The notes beneath the pieces were generated by a model that did no database searches, was not told the DNA's origin, and worked only from the letters and a program-made list of their open reading frames with translations. From positions 1-64,000 of the forward strand of contig CAYPAV010000017.1 of assembly GCA_964408805.1 (NCBI GenBank): a DNA stretch of 64,000 bases. The letters are read 5' to 3'. Numbering within the stretch: the first letter of the stretch is position 1; each line of letters opens with the position of its first letter. Below are positions 7,650 through 16,295 of the stretch, in pieces. Both the position numbers and the translations under genes were made by a program. The DNA comes from CAYPAV01 sp964408805. GTDB taxonomy: Bacteria; Pseudomonadota; Alphaproteobacteria; UBA8366.

Positions 7650-8822
7650 ATGTCGAATTCAAGTGGACGTCACTTCCTGCAAATCCCGGGGCCGACCAAT
7701 GTGCCGGACCGCGTCCTCAGGGCGATCGACAACCCGACCATGGATCACCGCGGGCCCGGTTTCGGCGAAATGACCGTCGGATTGCTGCGCGACCTGAAAA
7801 CCGTTTTCGGAACCGAAAGCCACGTCGTGATCTATCCGGCGTCGGGCAGCGGCGCCTGGGAGGCTGCGCTTGTCAACACGCTCTCGCCCGGCGACAAGGT
7901 GTTGATGTACGAGACCGGCCATTTCGCCACGCTTTGGCGTAATATTGCCAATCGTCTCGATCTCGAACCGGTATTCGTGCCGGGCGATTGGCGGCATGGC
8001 GTCGATCCCGCCGCCGTCGAGGCGCGGCTCGCCGAGGACAAATCCCACGAGATCAAGGCGCTCTGCATGGTCCACAACGAAACCTCGACGGGCGTGCTCT
8101 CGCGCGTCGGCGCGGTGCGCGAGGCCATCGACCGGGCGGATCATCCGGCCCTCTTCATGGTCGATACGATCTCGTCCCTTTGCTCGGCCGATTATCGCCA
8201 CGACGAGTGGGGCGTCGATGTCACCGTCGCCGGCTCCCAAAAGGGCTTGATGTTGCCGCCGGGATTGAGCTTCAACGCGATCAGCGCCAAGGCGCTCGAA
8301 GCGTCGGAATCGTCCAAGCTCATCAAGTCGTTCTGGGCCTGGGACGAGATGCTGAAGACCAATGCGACGGGGTTCTTCCCTTACACGCCGGCGACGAACC
8401 TGCTCTACGGCCTCCGCGCGGCGGTCGATATGCTGCTGGAGGAAGGATTGGACAACGTCTTCGCGCGGCACGACCGCTTCGCCGAAGCGACCCGGCGCGC
8501 GGTGGCGGCCTGGGGGCTCGAGATCCAATGCCTGGAGCCTTCGGAATACTCGCCCTCACTCACCGCGGTTCGCCTGCCGGACGGCCACAGCGCCGATGCC
8601 TTCCGCGGGGTCGTGCTCGATCGGTTCAACATGTCCCTTGGCAACGGTCTGGCCAAGCTTGCCGACCGGGTCTTCCGCATCGGCCACTTGGGTGATTTCA
8701 ACGAATTGATGCTGATGGGTACCCTGGCCGGGGTAGAAATGGGCCTCGGCCTTGCCGGCGTGCCCCACGAAAAAGGCGGCGTCGCCGCCGCCATGGCCTA
8801 TTTCGAGGGCCGTAACGCCTGA
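7650..8822 (+). CDS. Class V aminotransferase, serine-glyoxylate type
   Basis: A 390-residue PLP enzyme. The start HFLQIPGPTNVPDRV and the segment MDHRGPGFGEM are typical of serine-glyoxylate and alanine-glyoxylate aminotransferases. The PLP lysine is in GSQKGLMLPPG at about residue 195, and MVDTISSLCSADYRHDEWG gives the cofactor-binding aspartate. The expected reaction moves an amino group from serine (or another donor) to glyoxylate. Aspartate-glyoxylate aminotransferase of the beta-hydroxyaspartate cycle looks alike, but no other gene of that cycle is nearby. It is divergent from a 2-hydroxyacid dehydrogenase that could supply glyoxylate. Confidence 0.88.
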   Translation: MSNSSGRHFLQIPGPTNVPDRVLRAIDNPTMDHRGPGFGEMTVGLLRDLKTVFGTESHVVIYPASGSGAWEAALVNTLSPGDKVLMYETGHFATLWRNIANRLDLEPVFVPGDWRHGVDPAAVEARLAEDKSHEIKALCMVHNETSTGVLSRVGAVREAIDRADHPALFMVDTISSLCSADYRHDEWGVDVTVAGSQKGLMLPPGLSFNAISAKALEASESSKLIKSFWAWDEMLKTNATGFFPYTPATNLLYGLRAAVDMLLEEGLDNVFARHDRFAEATRRAVAAWGLEIQCLEPSEYSPSLTAVRLPDGHSADAFRGVVLDRFNMSLGNGLAKLADRVFRIGHLGDFNELMLMGTLAGVEMGLGLAGVPHEKGGVAAAMAYFEGRNA

Positions 8823-8903
8823 GCCTCGTCGCAACCGGAACGGTTGACGCCGGCGGGGACTCTCCGTCAGGATTTCGGGACGGCTGTCGGACGGGAGACG
8901 AAT

Positions 8904-10889
8904 ATGGACCGTCGCCCCCTTTATATCCTCGTGGGCGGATTGTTTGGTTTGACGATGCTCTTGGCGACCGCGGCGGGGGCGGGCTCGTCGCGCGGCTTGA
9001 CCGTGCCGCTCCGGGGCGAGGCGCGCCCGAATGCGCCGGTGGTCGGAAATGTGGAGCTGTATGGCGCGTCCCACGCGCTCGTCATCGGCATCGATATCTA
9101 TACCCATGGCTGGCCGCGCTTGTCGCTTGCGGTCGAGGACGCGACACGGGTGGCGGCGTCGCTGCGCCGCAAAGGGTTCGACGTCACCCTTCGCACCAAC
9201 CTCGATTCGGTTTCGTTGCGCCAGGCGCTTGAGGAGTTTTTCATTTCCAAGGGATCGGACCCGGCGGCCCGGCTTTTCGTCTGGTTCGCGGGCCACGGCT
9301 ATAGCGACGGGGCCGAGGGGTTTCTGGTGCCGGCCGATGCGCCGCGCCCCGACGCCGGGACCCGGTTCAAGTTCCGGGCCTTGCCGATGCGGCGCTTCGG
9401 CGAATATGTCCGGCTCGCGGAATCGAAGCACGTTTTCGCGGTCTTCGATTCCTGTTTCTCGGGCACCGTCTTCGATAGCGCGCGTGCCCTGCCCTCGCCC
9501 GCGATCACCCGCGCCACGACGCTGCCCGTCCGTCAGTTCCTGACTTCGGGCGATGCCGGGCAAAGCGTTTCCGACGACGGCAGCTTTCGCGAATTGTTCT
9601 TGCGGGCGCTTGAAGGCGACGAGCGTGCGGATTCCAACAGTGACGGCTTTCTGACCGCAAGCGAAATGGGCCTCTTCCTCGCGGACCGGGTGACCAACCT
9701 GACCCAGTCCCGCCAGACCCCGCGCTACGGCAAACTCCGCGACAAGGATTTCGATCAGGGCGATTTCGTCTTTGCACTTCCGGCCGGTGCGCGGACCGGC
9801 GCGCCGCCTCCACCAAGGACCGCCGCGCCTCAACCGTCCGCCGATGTCGAGATCATCTATTGGCAATCCGTGCAGAAGAGCCGCAACCCGGCGGCCTTCG
9901 AGGCCTATCTCCGGAAATATCCGAACGGCGCCTTCGCCGAGCTGGCTCGGCTGCGCATCTCCGAACTGAAGCCGCCGCGGCGAACCGCGATGGCCGGCCG
10001 GCCCGTACCCCGCGCACCGAAACCGAAGCCGAAGGCGAAACCGGTCGTGGGCGTCTACAAGCCCAATGCGCCGGGTTCGATCTTCAAGGATTGCCCCGAA
10101 TGTCCGCAGATGGTCGTCCTGCCGGCCGGCAGCTTCCGGATGGGGCATATCCGCGATGCCGGGCTTTATGGGCGGACCGCGCGGCCCGTCCATCGGGTGG
10201 CCATCGCCAAGCCCTTCGCGATGAGCCGCTACGAGGTGACCTTCGCCGAGTTCGATCGCTTCTCCAGCGAGACAGGGCAACGCCTATTGCCGGACAAGGG
10301 CTGGGGCCGCGGGCGCTTACCCGCGCTTCGCGTGCCGCGCGAAGACGCGCTGGCCTATGCCGAATGGCTGAGCGAGAAGACCGGCAAACGCTATCGTCTG
10401 CCGACCGAGGCGGAATGGGAATACGGCGCCAGGGCCGGAACAGAGACCCATTATTGGTGGGGCGATTCGGCGAGCCATGAATATGCGAATTACGGCAAGG
10501 GCCAGCCTGGCTGGTTTCCAGTCTCGGTCGTGGAAGGCCGGGATCGTTGGAAATACAGCGCTCCCGTCGGCTCCTTTCCGCCCAACGCGTTTGGCCTCTA
10601 TGACATGAACGGCAATCTGTGGGAGCACGTGCTGGATTGCTTTCACGACAATTATAAAGGTGCGCCATCGGACGGTTCGGCCCGCATGGACCCGCCCGAG
10701 GACCTTTTCAGGGACGAAAGCGATGAGAATGCGGAAATCGAGGAGGGCGTATGCACCAATTTCGTGCTTCGCGGCGGTTCATGGGGCTATAACCCGAGTT
10801 TCATGATGTCCGCGACCCGCGTGAAGGGTTTTTGGGCCGTGGATTCGTTTCTGCATTACGGGGTCCGTCTGGTCCGCGAATTGGAGTGA
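8904..10889 (+). CDS. Secreted caspase-like (C14) protein with EF-hand loop and C-terminal FGE/SUMF1-like domain
   Basis: A 661-residue protein with a signal peptide (residues 1-26, LFGLTMLLATAAGAG). A p20 caspase-like domain follows, with SHALVIGIDIY near residue 55, catalytic histidine in WFAGHGYS (about 130) and cysteine in FDSCFSG (about 184). Residues 243-254, DSNSDGFLTASE, fit the EF-hand calcium loop pattern. A short IIYWQSVQKS linker and a Pro/Lys-rich stretch lead to an FGE-sulfatase/SUMF1 fold (VVLPAGSFRMG to GVRLVRELE). The cysteines used by true formylglycine enzymes are absent from RGGSWGYNPSFMMSATR, so the domain is probably structural or binding. A paralogue lies at 51.3-54.1 kb. 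The start at 8904 is preferred because the signal peptide begins there. Confidence 0.85.
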   Translation: MDRRPLYILVGGLFGLTMLLATAAGAGSSRGLTVPLRGEARPNAPVVGNVELYGASHALVIGIDIYTHGWPRLSLAVEDATRVAASLRRKGFDVTLRTNLDSVSLRQALEEFFISKGSDPAARLFVWFAGHGYSDGAEGFLVPADAPRPDAGTRFKFRALPMRRFGEYVRLAESKHVFAVFDSCFSGTVFDSARALPSPAITRATTLPVRQFLTSGDAGQSVSDDGSFRELFLRALEGDERADSNSDGFLTASEMGLFLADRVTNLTQSRQTPRYGKLRDKDFDQGDFVFALPAGARTGAPPPPRTAAPQPSADVEIIYWQSVQKSRNPAAFEAYLRKYPNGAFAELARLRISELKPPRRTAMAGRPVPRAPKPKPKAKPVVGVYKPNAPGSIFKDCPECPQMVVLPAGSFRMGHIRDAGLYGRTARPVHRVAIAKPFAMSRYEVTFAEFDRFSSETGQRLLPDKGWGRGRLPALRVPREDALAYAEWLSEKTGKRYRLPTEAEWEYGARAGTETHYWWGDSASHEYANYGKGQPGWFPVSVVEGRDRWKYSAPVGSFPPNAFGLYDMNGNLWEHVLDCFHDNYKGAPSDGSARMDPPEDLFRDESDENAEIEEGVCTNFVLRGGSWGYNPSFMMSATRVKGFWAVDSFLHYGVRLVRELE

Positions 10890-10895
10890 GCCCGT

Positions 10896-11645
10896 TTAAA
10901 TCCGTTCGCCGCCCTGAAGGGGCGAGAATTTCACTTCGAGCAATTTGGTTTCGTGGATCTTTCCGTCCGCATCCTTTTCGATCAGCGTAAGCCATTGCAT
11001 GCCGTCGAGCGGGCCGATGGGTGCCACGAGCCGGCCGCCCGGCTTCAATTGGTTGAGGAGCGGGGCGGGGATCTGGCTGACCGCTTCCTTGATGATCATT
11101 GCGTCGAAGGGTCCGCGTTCGCGCCAGCCGTAATACCCGTCGGCCGCGCGGACCTCGATATTCCGAAACCCGAGCCGGCGAAGGCGATCGCCGGCGGCGG
11201 CGGCGAGAGGGGCCACCACCTCGACACTATAGATCCGCTTCGCCAGCATCGAGAGGATGGCAGCCTGGTATCCCGCCCCTGTCCCGGTTTCAAACACCGC
11301 GTCTTCCGGCTTGATTTGCGCGAGATGCGTCATCAACGCCACCAGGAAGGGCTGTGAGATGTTCTGGCCGTGGCCGATCGGCAGCGGCAGGTCGATATAG
11401 GCGAGGCTGCGAAATTTCTTCGGCACGAATTCGTGTCGGGGGACGGCCTCGATCGCGGCTCGTACGCGGGGGTCGATCCGGTCGATTCCGGTCATCTTCG
11501 CGGTCAGGGCCATATGCCCGTCGATCTGGCGCATCAATTCGGTTCGTGCCGCGGCGAGGTCGAGCAGCACTTCGGCCGCCCCGGCGGTCAGGCACAAGGA
11601 CAGAAGTGAGACAAGGATACCGAGGCGAAGTCGCATCCCGGTCAT
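10896..11645 (-). CDS. Protein-L-isoaspartate O-methyltransferase family protein with signal peptide
   Basis: A 249-residue protein. The first 25 residues (RLRLGILVSLLSLCLTAGA) look like a cleavable signal peptide, unusual for this normally cytoplasmic repair enzyme. The mature part has the PIMT hallmarks PRHEFVP, GHGQNISQPFLVALM and the SAM-binding FETGTGAGYQAAILS, then LKPGGRLVAPIG. It should methylate isoaspartyl residues, here perhaps in the periplasm, where SAM supply would be a problem; a moonlighting role is possible. An in-frame ATG three codons downstream is an alternative start. It is divergent from the alcohol dehydrogenase. Confidence 0.85.
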   Translation of the reverse strand: MTGMRLRLGILVSLLSLCLTAGAAEVLLDLAAARTELMRQIDGHMALTAKMTGIDRIDPRVRAAIEAVPRHEFVPKKFRSLAYIDLPLPIGHGQNISQPFLVALMTHLAQIKPEDAVFETGTGAGYQAAILSMLAKRIYSVEVVAPLAAAAGDRLRRLGFRNIEVRAADGYYGWRERGPFDAMIIKEAVSQIPAPLLNQLKPGGRLVAPIGPLDGMQWLTLIEKDADGKIHETKLLEVKFSPLQGGERI

Positions 11646-11732
11646 GTTATCCGCATTCCCGTTCCCGGTGCAAAGCCGCCTGCGGTGGACCTTCACCCGC
11701 TTCCGCGCCATGCTTGGGATCAGGAGCGAGGA

Positions 11733-12749
11733 ATGACGAAGATGCACGCGATGGTGCTGACGCGGCCGAGAACGCCGCTCGAACTCGTCGAGCGGTCCAG
11801 GCCGGAACCGGGGCCGGGCGAAATCCTGGTCCGGGTGGGGGCTTGCGGTGTCTGCCGGACCGATCTTCACGTGGTCGACGGCGATCTTACCGACCCCGCC
11901 CTGCCGATCGTCCCCGGACATGAAATCGTGGGCCGGGTGGCCGCAATCGGCGAGGGTGTGGCGCGTTATGGCGAGGGGGACCGCGTCGGCATCCCCTGGC
12001 TTGGTTTTACCTGCGGGACTTGCGGCGCCTGCCGGGCCGGCCGCGAAAACCTTTGCGAGCGGGCGCGCTTCACCGGGTATCAGATCGACGGCGGCTATGC
12101 GGATTATACGATCGCCGATCAGCGTTACTGTTTTCCCATCGAAGGCGATTATTCCGATGCGGCGGCGGCGCCGCTGCTCTGTGCCGGGTTGATCGGGTAC
12201 CGGGCGCTCCGGATGGCGGGCGATCCGGCAACGCTTGGGATTTACGGGTTTGGAGCGGCGGCCCATATCGTGGCGCAGTTGGCGCGCCACGAGGGCCGGG
12301 CGGTCCATGCCTTCACCCGCCCCGGCGATACCGCCGCACAGCGTTTCGCGAAATCGCTCGGCGCGGTCTGGGCGGGAGAGTCGGCGATGACACCGCCGGA
12401 ACCGCTCGACGCGGCGATCATCTTCGCGCCGGTGGGTTCGTTGGTGCCGGCGGCCCTACGCGCCGTTGCCCCGGGTGGGATCGTCGTCTGCGCCGGCATC
12501 CATATGAGCGATATTCCCGCCTTTCCCTACGATATCCTCTGGGGCGAGCGGCAGATCCGCTCGGTCGCCAATTTGACCCGGCGCGACGGCGAGGAATTCC
12601 TGGTGCTGGCGCCGAAGGTGCCGATCGAAACGACCATCGAATGCTACGACCTTGGTCGCGCAAACGAGGCGTTGAGCGCCCTCCGCGACGGGCGCCTCGA
12701 AGGGGCCGCGGTGCTGACCATGGGCGGTCAAGGCGAACCGGCGACATGA
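11733..12749 (+). CDS. Zinc-dependent alcohol dehydrogenase
   Basis: A 338-residue medium-chain dehydrogenase. Catalytic zinc ligands sit in GVCRTDLHVVDG and PGHEIVGRV; the structural zinc site is the four-cysteine segment CGTCGACRAGRENLC. The nucleotide-binding turn is IYGFGAAAHI, a variant of GxGxxG. NAD(P)-dependent interconversion of alcohols and aldehydes is expected; the substrate is unknown. The ATG at 11733 follows GAGCGAGGA; sequence upstream in frame lacks family similarity. It overlaps the next gene by four bases. Confidence 0.9.
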   Translation: MTKMHAMVLTRPRTPLELVERSRPEPGPGEILVRVGACGVCRTDLHVVDGDLTDPALPIVPGHEIVGRVAAIGEGVARYGEGDRVGIPWLGFTCGTCGACRAGRENLCERARFTGYQIDGGYADYTIADQRYCFPIEGDYSDAAAAPLLCAGLIGYRALRMAGDPATLGIYGFGAAAHIVAQLARHEGRAVHAFTRPGDTAAQRFAKSLGAVWAGESAMTPPEPLDAAIIFAPVGSLVPAALRAVAPGGIVVCAGIHMSDIPAFPYDILWGERQIRSVANLTRRDGEEFLVLAPKVPIETTIECYDLGRANEALSALRDGRLEGAAVLTMGGQGEPAT

Positions 12750-13612
12750 AGCACCTAATGACCGGATTTTTTCTCGCTCTGGCGATAATCTGGGTTGCGG
12801 CGCACGCGCGGCCGCAGGAATTGCCGCCCGGTGTCACAGAGATCCCGGCTTCCGAACCGCTCGAGATCAGCGGTGTTGCGGCCATCGGCGGCGGGTTCGC
12901 GGTCGTCGGCGATGATGACGCGTCGGCCGGGCGGATTTGGCCCGGCGGCGGCTCCTTTCCGCTTCGTCCCAAGGTCTACGATGCGGAGGCGATCGATATT
13001 GCCCGGTCGCCCTTCGGCGAGGCGTTGTGGCTGGTCTTGAGTGAGGACGATCGCACCGTCTTCGATCGCGCCGGCGGGTCCTATAAGCTGCCGGCGCGCT
13101 ATGGCGAAATCTGCGGGCGGGGTCTCGAGGGTTTGGCGCTTCGCTGGACTACGTCGGGCTGGCGGGTCGCGGTTTTGTGGGAAGGCGGGGCGTACAATCA
13201 TTCTTGTTTTACCCGGCCGCGGGATTTCGATCGCCCGCGAGTCGCTTTCTTCGGTTGGAAGAAGGGCAAGGGCATGGTCGGACCGCTCGTGGAAATCGAA
13301 CTCGCGGTTCCCGGCTTGCCCGACGATCAATATTTCCGTGCGCCCGATCTTGTTTGGCATGAGGATGATCTGCTCGTATTGTTGGCCTCGATGGCGCGTT
13401 GGCGCCATCGTTTTGCACACACTTGGCTGCAGCGGTTTAGCGCCCGAACGGGCGCCCCCATCGGATCGGCCGTGAAACTAGAGGTTGCTTTGGGAAAATA
13501 TCGCGACGGCAAGGGATTGGTGATGGGTTACGACGCGATGACCGGTCACCGTGCCCTCGCGGTTTTCAACTATCCGCTCGAATCGTCCGGGACAATCCCG
13601 GCGGGAAAATAA
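12746..13612 (+). CDS. Secreted protein of unknown function (beta-propeller or phytase-esterase-like)
   Basis: A 288-residue protein starting with a clear signal peptide (FFLALAIIWVAAHARPQ). The mature region is rich in short beta-type segments (LEISGVAAIGGGFAVVGDD, YDAEAIDIARSPFGEALW, GLEGLALRWTTSGWRVAVLW). This is reminiscent of the esterase-like-activity-of-phytase and DUF3616 propeller families, but I cannot assign it firmly. It overlaps the alcohol dehydrogenase by ATGA and precedes the FAH hydrolase by 16 bases, so all three look like one operon. Confidence 0.6.
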   Translation: MKHLMTGFFLALAIIWVAAHARPQELPPGVTEIPASEPLEISGVAAIGGGFAVVGDDDASAGRIWPGGGSFPLRPKVYDAEAIDIARSPFGEALWLVLSEDDRTVFDRAGGSYKLPARYGEICGRGLEGLALRWTTSGWRVAVLWEGGAYNHSCFTRPRDFDRPRVAFFGWKKGKGMVGPLVEIELAVPGLPDDQYFRAPDLVWHEDDLLVLLASMARWRHRFAHTWLQRFSARTGAPIGSAVKLEVALGKYRDGKGLVMGYDAMTGHRALAVFNYPLESSGTIPAGK

Positions 13613-13628
13613 TGGAAGGAACGACCTG

Positions 13629-14501
13629 ATGCGACTTTTGGCCTTCGACAAGAATGGAACGCCGACACTTGCCGTGCGGCGAGGGGCGGACGAGATCGTC
13701 GATCTCTCAATCGCCGCGCCGAATTTGCCCGGCGACATGCCGGGACTGCTGGCGGCGGATGGGCTTTCGGCGGCCGAGGCGGCGGCGGCGAATGCAGCGG
13801 GTGATGCGGTTCGTTCCGGTTCCGATTTGAAATACTGCCCACCGATATGGAATCCCCGCAAGATCGTTTGCGTCGGATTGAACTATGCGGATCATGCGGC
13901 CGAGTCGCAAAGCTTCACCGAAAGCACGGAGGAATATCCTTCGCTCTTCCTCCGGGTCGCCACGACCCTGGTCGGGCACGAGCAGCCGCTTCGGGTGCCG
14001 CATTGTTCCCATGAGCTTGATTACGAGGCGGAAATGGTCGCGGTCGTCGGCAAACGGGGCCGGAACGTGGCGAAGGCCGATGCGCTGGATTACATCGCCG
14101 CCTACTCTGTTTTCAATGAAGGGTCGGTGCGGAACTACCAATTTAAATCGACACAATGGACAACGGGGAAGAACTTCGACGACACCGGCGGATTCGGCCC
14201 CGATATCGTGACCGCCGACGAGCTGCCGGCGGGGGCCGCGGGGCTTCGCATCCAGACCCGGTTGAACGGCGAGACCATGCAGGACTCGAACACCGCCAAC
14301 ATGATTTTCGATGTTCCGACCCTGGTCGAGATCCTCACCGAGGCGATCACGCTCGAGCCCGGGGACATCATTGTGACGGGAACCCCCGAAGGAGTCGGCT
14401 TTGCGCGGAAGCCGCCGGTCTGGATGAAGCCGGGTGATTCTTGCGAGATCGATATCGAGGGAATCGGTATCCTTCGCAACCCGATCGCCGCGTCCGGGTA
14501 A
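13629..14501 (+). CDS. Fumarylacetoacetate hydrolase family protein
   Basis: A 290-residue protein. The catalytic FAH domain starts at about residue 75 (NPRKIVCVGLNYADHAAES). Metal-ligand segments are HELDYEAEMVAVVGKRGRNV and the DDTGGFGPDIV loop, and the C-terminus has the family sequence GDIIVTGTPEGVGF. Relatives include 2-hydroxyhepta-diene-dioate isomerases, ureidoglycolate lyase and acylpyruvases, so the reaction is probably C-C or ester-like cleavage of a beta-diketo acid. AAGGA precedes the start. It ends the operon, followed by a hairpin terminator. Confidence 0.9.
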   Translation: MRLLAFDKNGTPTLAVRRGADEIVDLSIAAPNLPGDMPGLLAADGLSAAEAAAANAAGDAVRSGSDLKYCPPIWNPRKIVCVGLNYADHAAESQSFTESTEEYPSLFLRVATTLVGHEQPLRVPHCSHELDYEAEMVAVVGKRGRNVAKADALDYIAAYSVFNEGSVRNYQFKSTQWTTGKNFDDTGGFGPDIVTADELPAGAAGLRIQTRLNGETMQDSNTANMIFDVPTLVEILTEAITLEPGDIIVTGTPEGVGFARKPPVWMKPGDSCEIDIEGIGILRNPIAASG

Positions 14502-14540
14502 GGCGGGACGGCCGTCGGGCCGACAAGAACTCTTTCAAAG

Positions 14541-14569
14541 CACCCTCCGGTTCCACCGGGGGGTGTTTT
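14541..14569 (+). terminator. Rho-independent terminator after the FAH hydrolase gene
   Basis: CACCCTCCGG, a five-base TTCCA loop and CCGGGGGGTG form a ten-pair stem with one mismatch, followed by TTTT. It lies 40 bases past the FAH stop codon. Confidence 0.75.
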
Positions 14570-15342
14570 CATGATGGAGAACAGTGAGCAACATCATAAT
14601 TTATTGAAATTACGTACGAATTTAATATGGTTCGCAGGTGGTCGCTGCCTGCCGGATCAAAATTCAGCCGAGTCGCGCCCGAGTCGATTCCGCTGCTGCA
14701 ACAGATTCGCTACATATGTAGTTTTATCCTGGAATTATGACTAGATATTGTGGTCAAACGCGGCCAAAAGCGGAAAAATTAACTTCATTTGTAGTAGATG
14801 CTGCGGATTTATCAGTGCCGGGAGAGGAATATCGTCAGACGAAGAAATGGTTAATGAGTTGTTAATACGTGAGAATTTCAATAATGATTTCCGAGTGATC
14901 AACGCCTCGCGAGGGAGGTGCGGCTGGGGCCGCCTGGAACCGGAACCGTCGCGATCTTCGGCCGGCCGCGGGCGCGACCCGATCCTATTTGGCGCGAACG
15001 GCGCAGAATTCGTCAGTCGGTGAGATTCGCCGTGCATCATTCGCCGACACTGCTTGGGCTATCGACCGAACCGCGCTTAAATTCGTTTCGGACAGTAACG
15101 CTGTCCTATGCGATCGACGCTCCGGGCAGAGGAATTTTTTCTCATTAAAGGTCGAAGAGGCGCCGTGCCATCATATTTCTTCGATCCTTCGCCACGCGGC
15201 GGCAACCGGGTGCGACAGATTCTTGCGAGGGCGATTCGATCTCAAGGCGTCCCATCGAAAGCAGGTCGTCATGCAACGAAGAAGACCCGCCGAACTGGAA
15301 CCAAGGTTTCCCGGCGGCATGGTAAGAACACATGGAGATCCG
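14570..15342. other. Gene-free, partly AT-rich spacer
   Basis: No open frame here has family similarity or convincing codon use. The part from about 14580 to 14900 is clearly richer in A and T than the flanks, and the part from 14910 on returns to high GC. The longest open frames (for example 14748-15023) read like translated non-coding DNA. A decayed gene or small RNA cannot be excluded. Confidence 0.5.
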
Positions 15343-16290
15343 CTAAACGGTCGGCGTGCGACCCTCGATCACGGCGCGCACCCGCTCCGCCGTGACGAGC
15401 CCGATTCGACGATTCGTCTCCTCGGTGACGCCCGCGACATGAGGCGTCAGGATGAGGTTGGGAACGTTCTCGAATCGTTTACCGCTATTCGTCGTGACCG
15501 GTTCCGTCTCGTAGACATCGATGGCGGCCCCGAAAAGGTGCCCCCGCCGAAGCGCCTCTACGACCGCATCCTCATCGATGATGCCGCCTCGGGCCGGGTT
15601 GATGAGGACAGCACCTTTTTTCATTTTCGAAATGGCCTGGGTGTCGATGATATGTCGGGTTTCCTCGGTCAAGGGGGTGTGGATGCCGATCACATCGGCC
15701 GTCTCCAGTAACGTTTCGAAATCGACCCGATGATCGACCAGCCCCCAGGCGGGATCGTCCTCCGCGAGATAGGGATCGCACGCCACGACCGCCATTTCGA
15801 AGGCCTTGGCGCGGGCCGCGACGGCGCGGCCGATGCGGCCAAGACCGAGAATTCCGAAACGTTTCTCATAGGCCTCGTGGCCCTCGATGTCGCGGCGGGG
15901 ATAATCGCCGGCGATGATCGCCGCGCGGGCCTCGAAGGCGCCGCCCCGCAACAGAGCGACCATAGCGCCGATCGTGTATTCGGCGACGGTGATGTGATTT
16001 GTGCCGAAAGCGGGGAAAACCGGAATGTCTCGGCGCTCGCAGGCGGGAATGTCGATCCGGTCGGTCCCGACCCCAAGCCGCCCGACCGCCATCAACCGGG
16101 GCCCAAGGTCGAGCAAGTCGTCGTTCACCCAGGTCAGATTGCCGACGATCAGGCCCTGGGCCTCGCCGAGAAGAGCGGCAAGCTCGTCCGGTTTGTGCAC
16201 CAGCTGCTGGTCGAAATGCACGTCGTAGGCGTCTTGCAATGAATCGACGCCATCTTGGTGCATGAATTCCGTGATTACGATGTCGGGCAT
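15343..16290 (-). CDS. D-isomer specific 2-hydroxyacid dehydrogenase
   Basis: A 315-residue NAD(P)-dependent dehydrogenase. The cofactor motif is FGILGLGRIGRAVAARAKAF. Catalytic Arg, Glu and His lie in LINPARGGIIDED, AIDVYETEPV and LTPHVAGVTEETN. It interconverts a 2-oxoacid and a D-2-hydroxyacid (hydroxypyruvate/glycerate type in many relatives). It is five bases behind the D-tartrate dehydratase gene in the same operon, so it may act on a related hydroxyacid or on oxaloacetate-derived products. Confidence 0.9.
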   Translation of the reverse strand: MPDIVITEFMHQDGVDSLQDAYDVHFDQQLVHKPDELAALLGEAQGLIVGNLTWVNDDLLDLGPRLMAVGRLGVGTDRIDIPACERRDIPVFPAFGTNHITVAEYTIGAMVALLRGGAFEARAAIIAGDYPRRDIEGHEAYEKRFGILGLGRIGRAVAARAKAFEMAVVACDPYLAEDDPAWGLVDHRVDFETLLETADVIGIHTPLTEETRHIIDTQAISKMKKGAVLINPARGGIIDEDAVVEALRRGHLFGAAIDVYETEPVTTNSGKRFENVPNLILTPHVAGVTEETNRRIGLVTAERVRAVIEGRTPTV

Positions 16291-16295
16291 GGGCG

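Noticed and set aside
8833..8845. AACCGGAACGGTT as a terminator after the aminotransferase gene.
   Set aside because: Five-pair stem with no T-run; too weak.
8904..10889. The FGE-like domain as the activating enzyme of the sulfatase at 37.5 kb.
   Set aside because: The catalytic cysteines of formylglycine-generating enzymes are missing in this and both other FGE-like domains.
12020..12745. A possible 240-residue N-terminal extension of the secreted protein at 12746.
   Set aside because: It reads the alcohol dehydrogenase gene out of frame; the signal peptide at 12746 and the ATGA overlap mark the real start.
14748..15023. A 91-codon frame in the spacer after the FAH hydrolase gene.
   Set aside because: No recognisable ribosome site or family similarity, and the composition changes abruptly within it.
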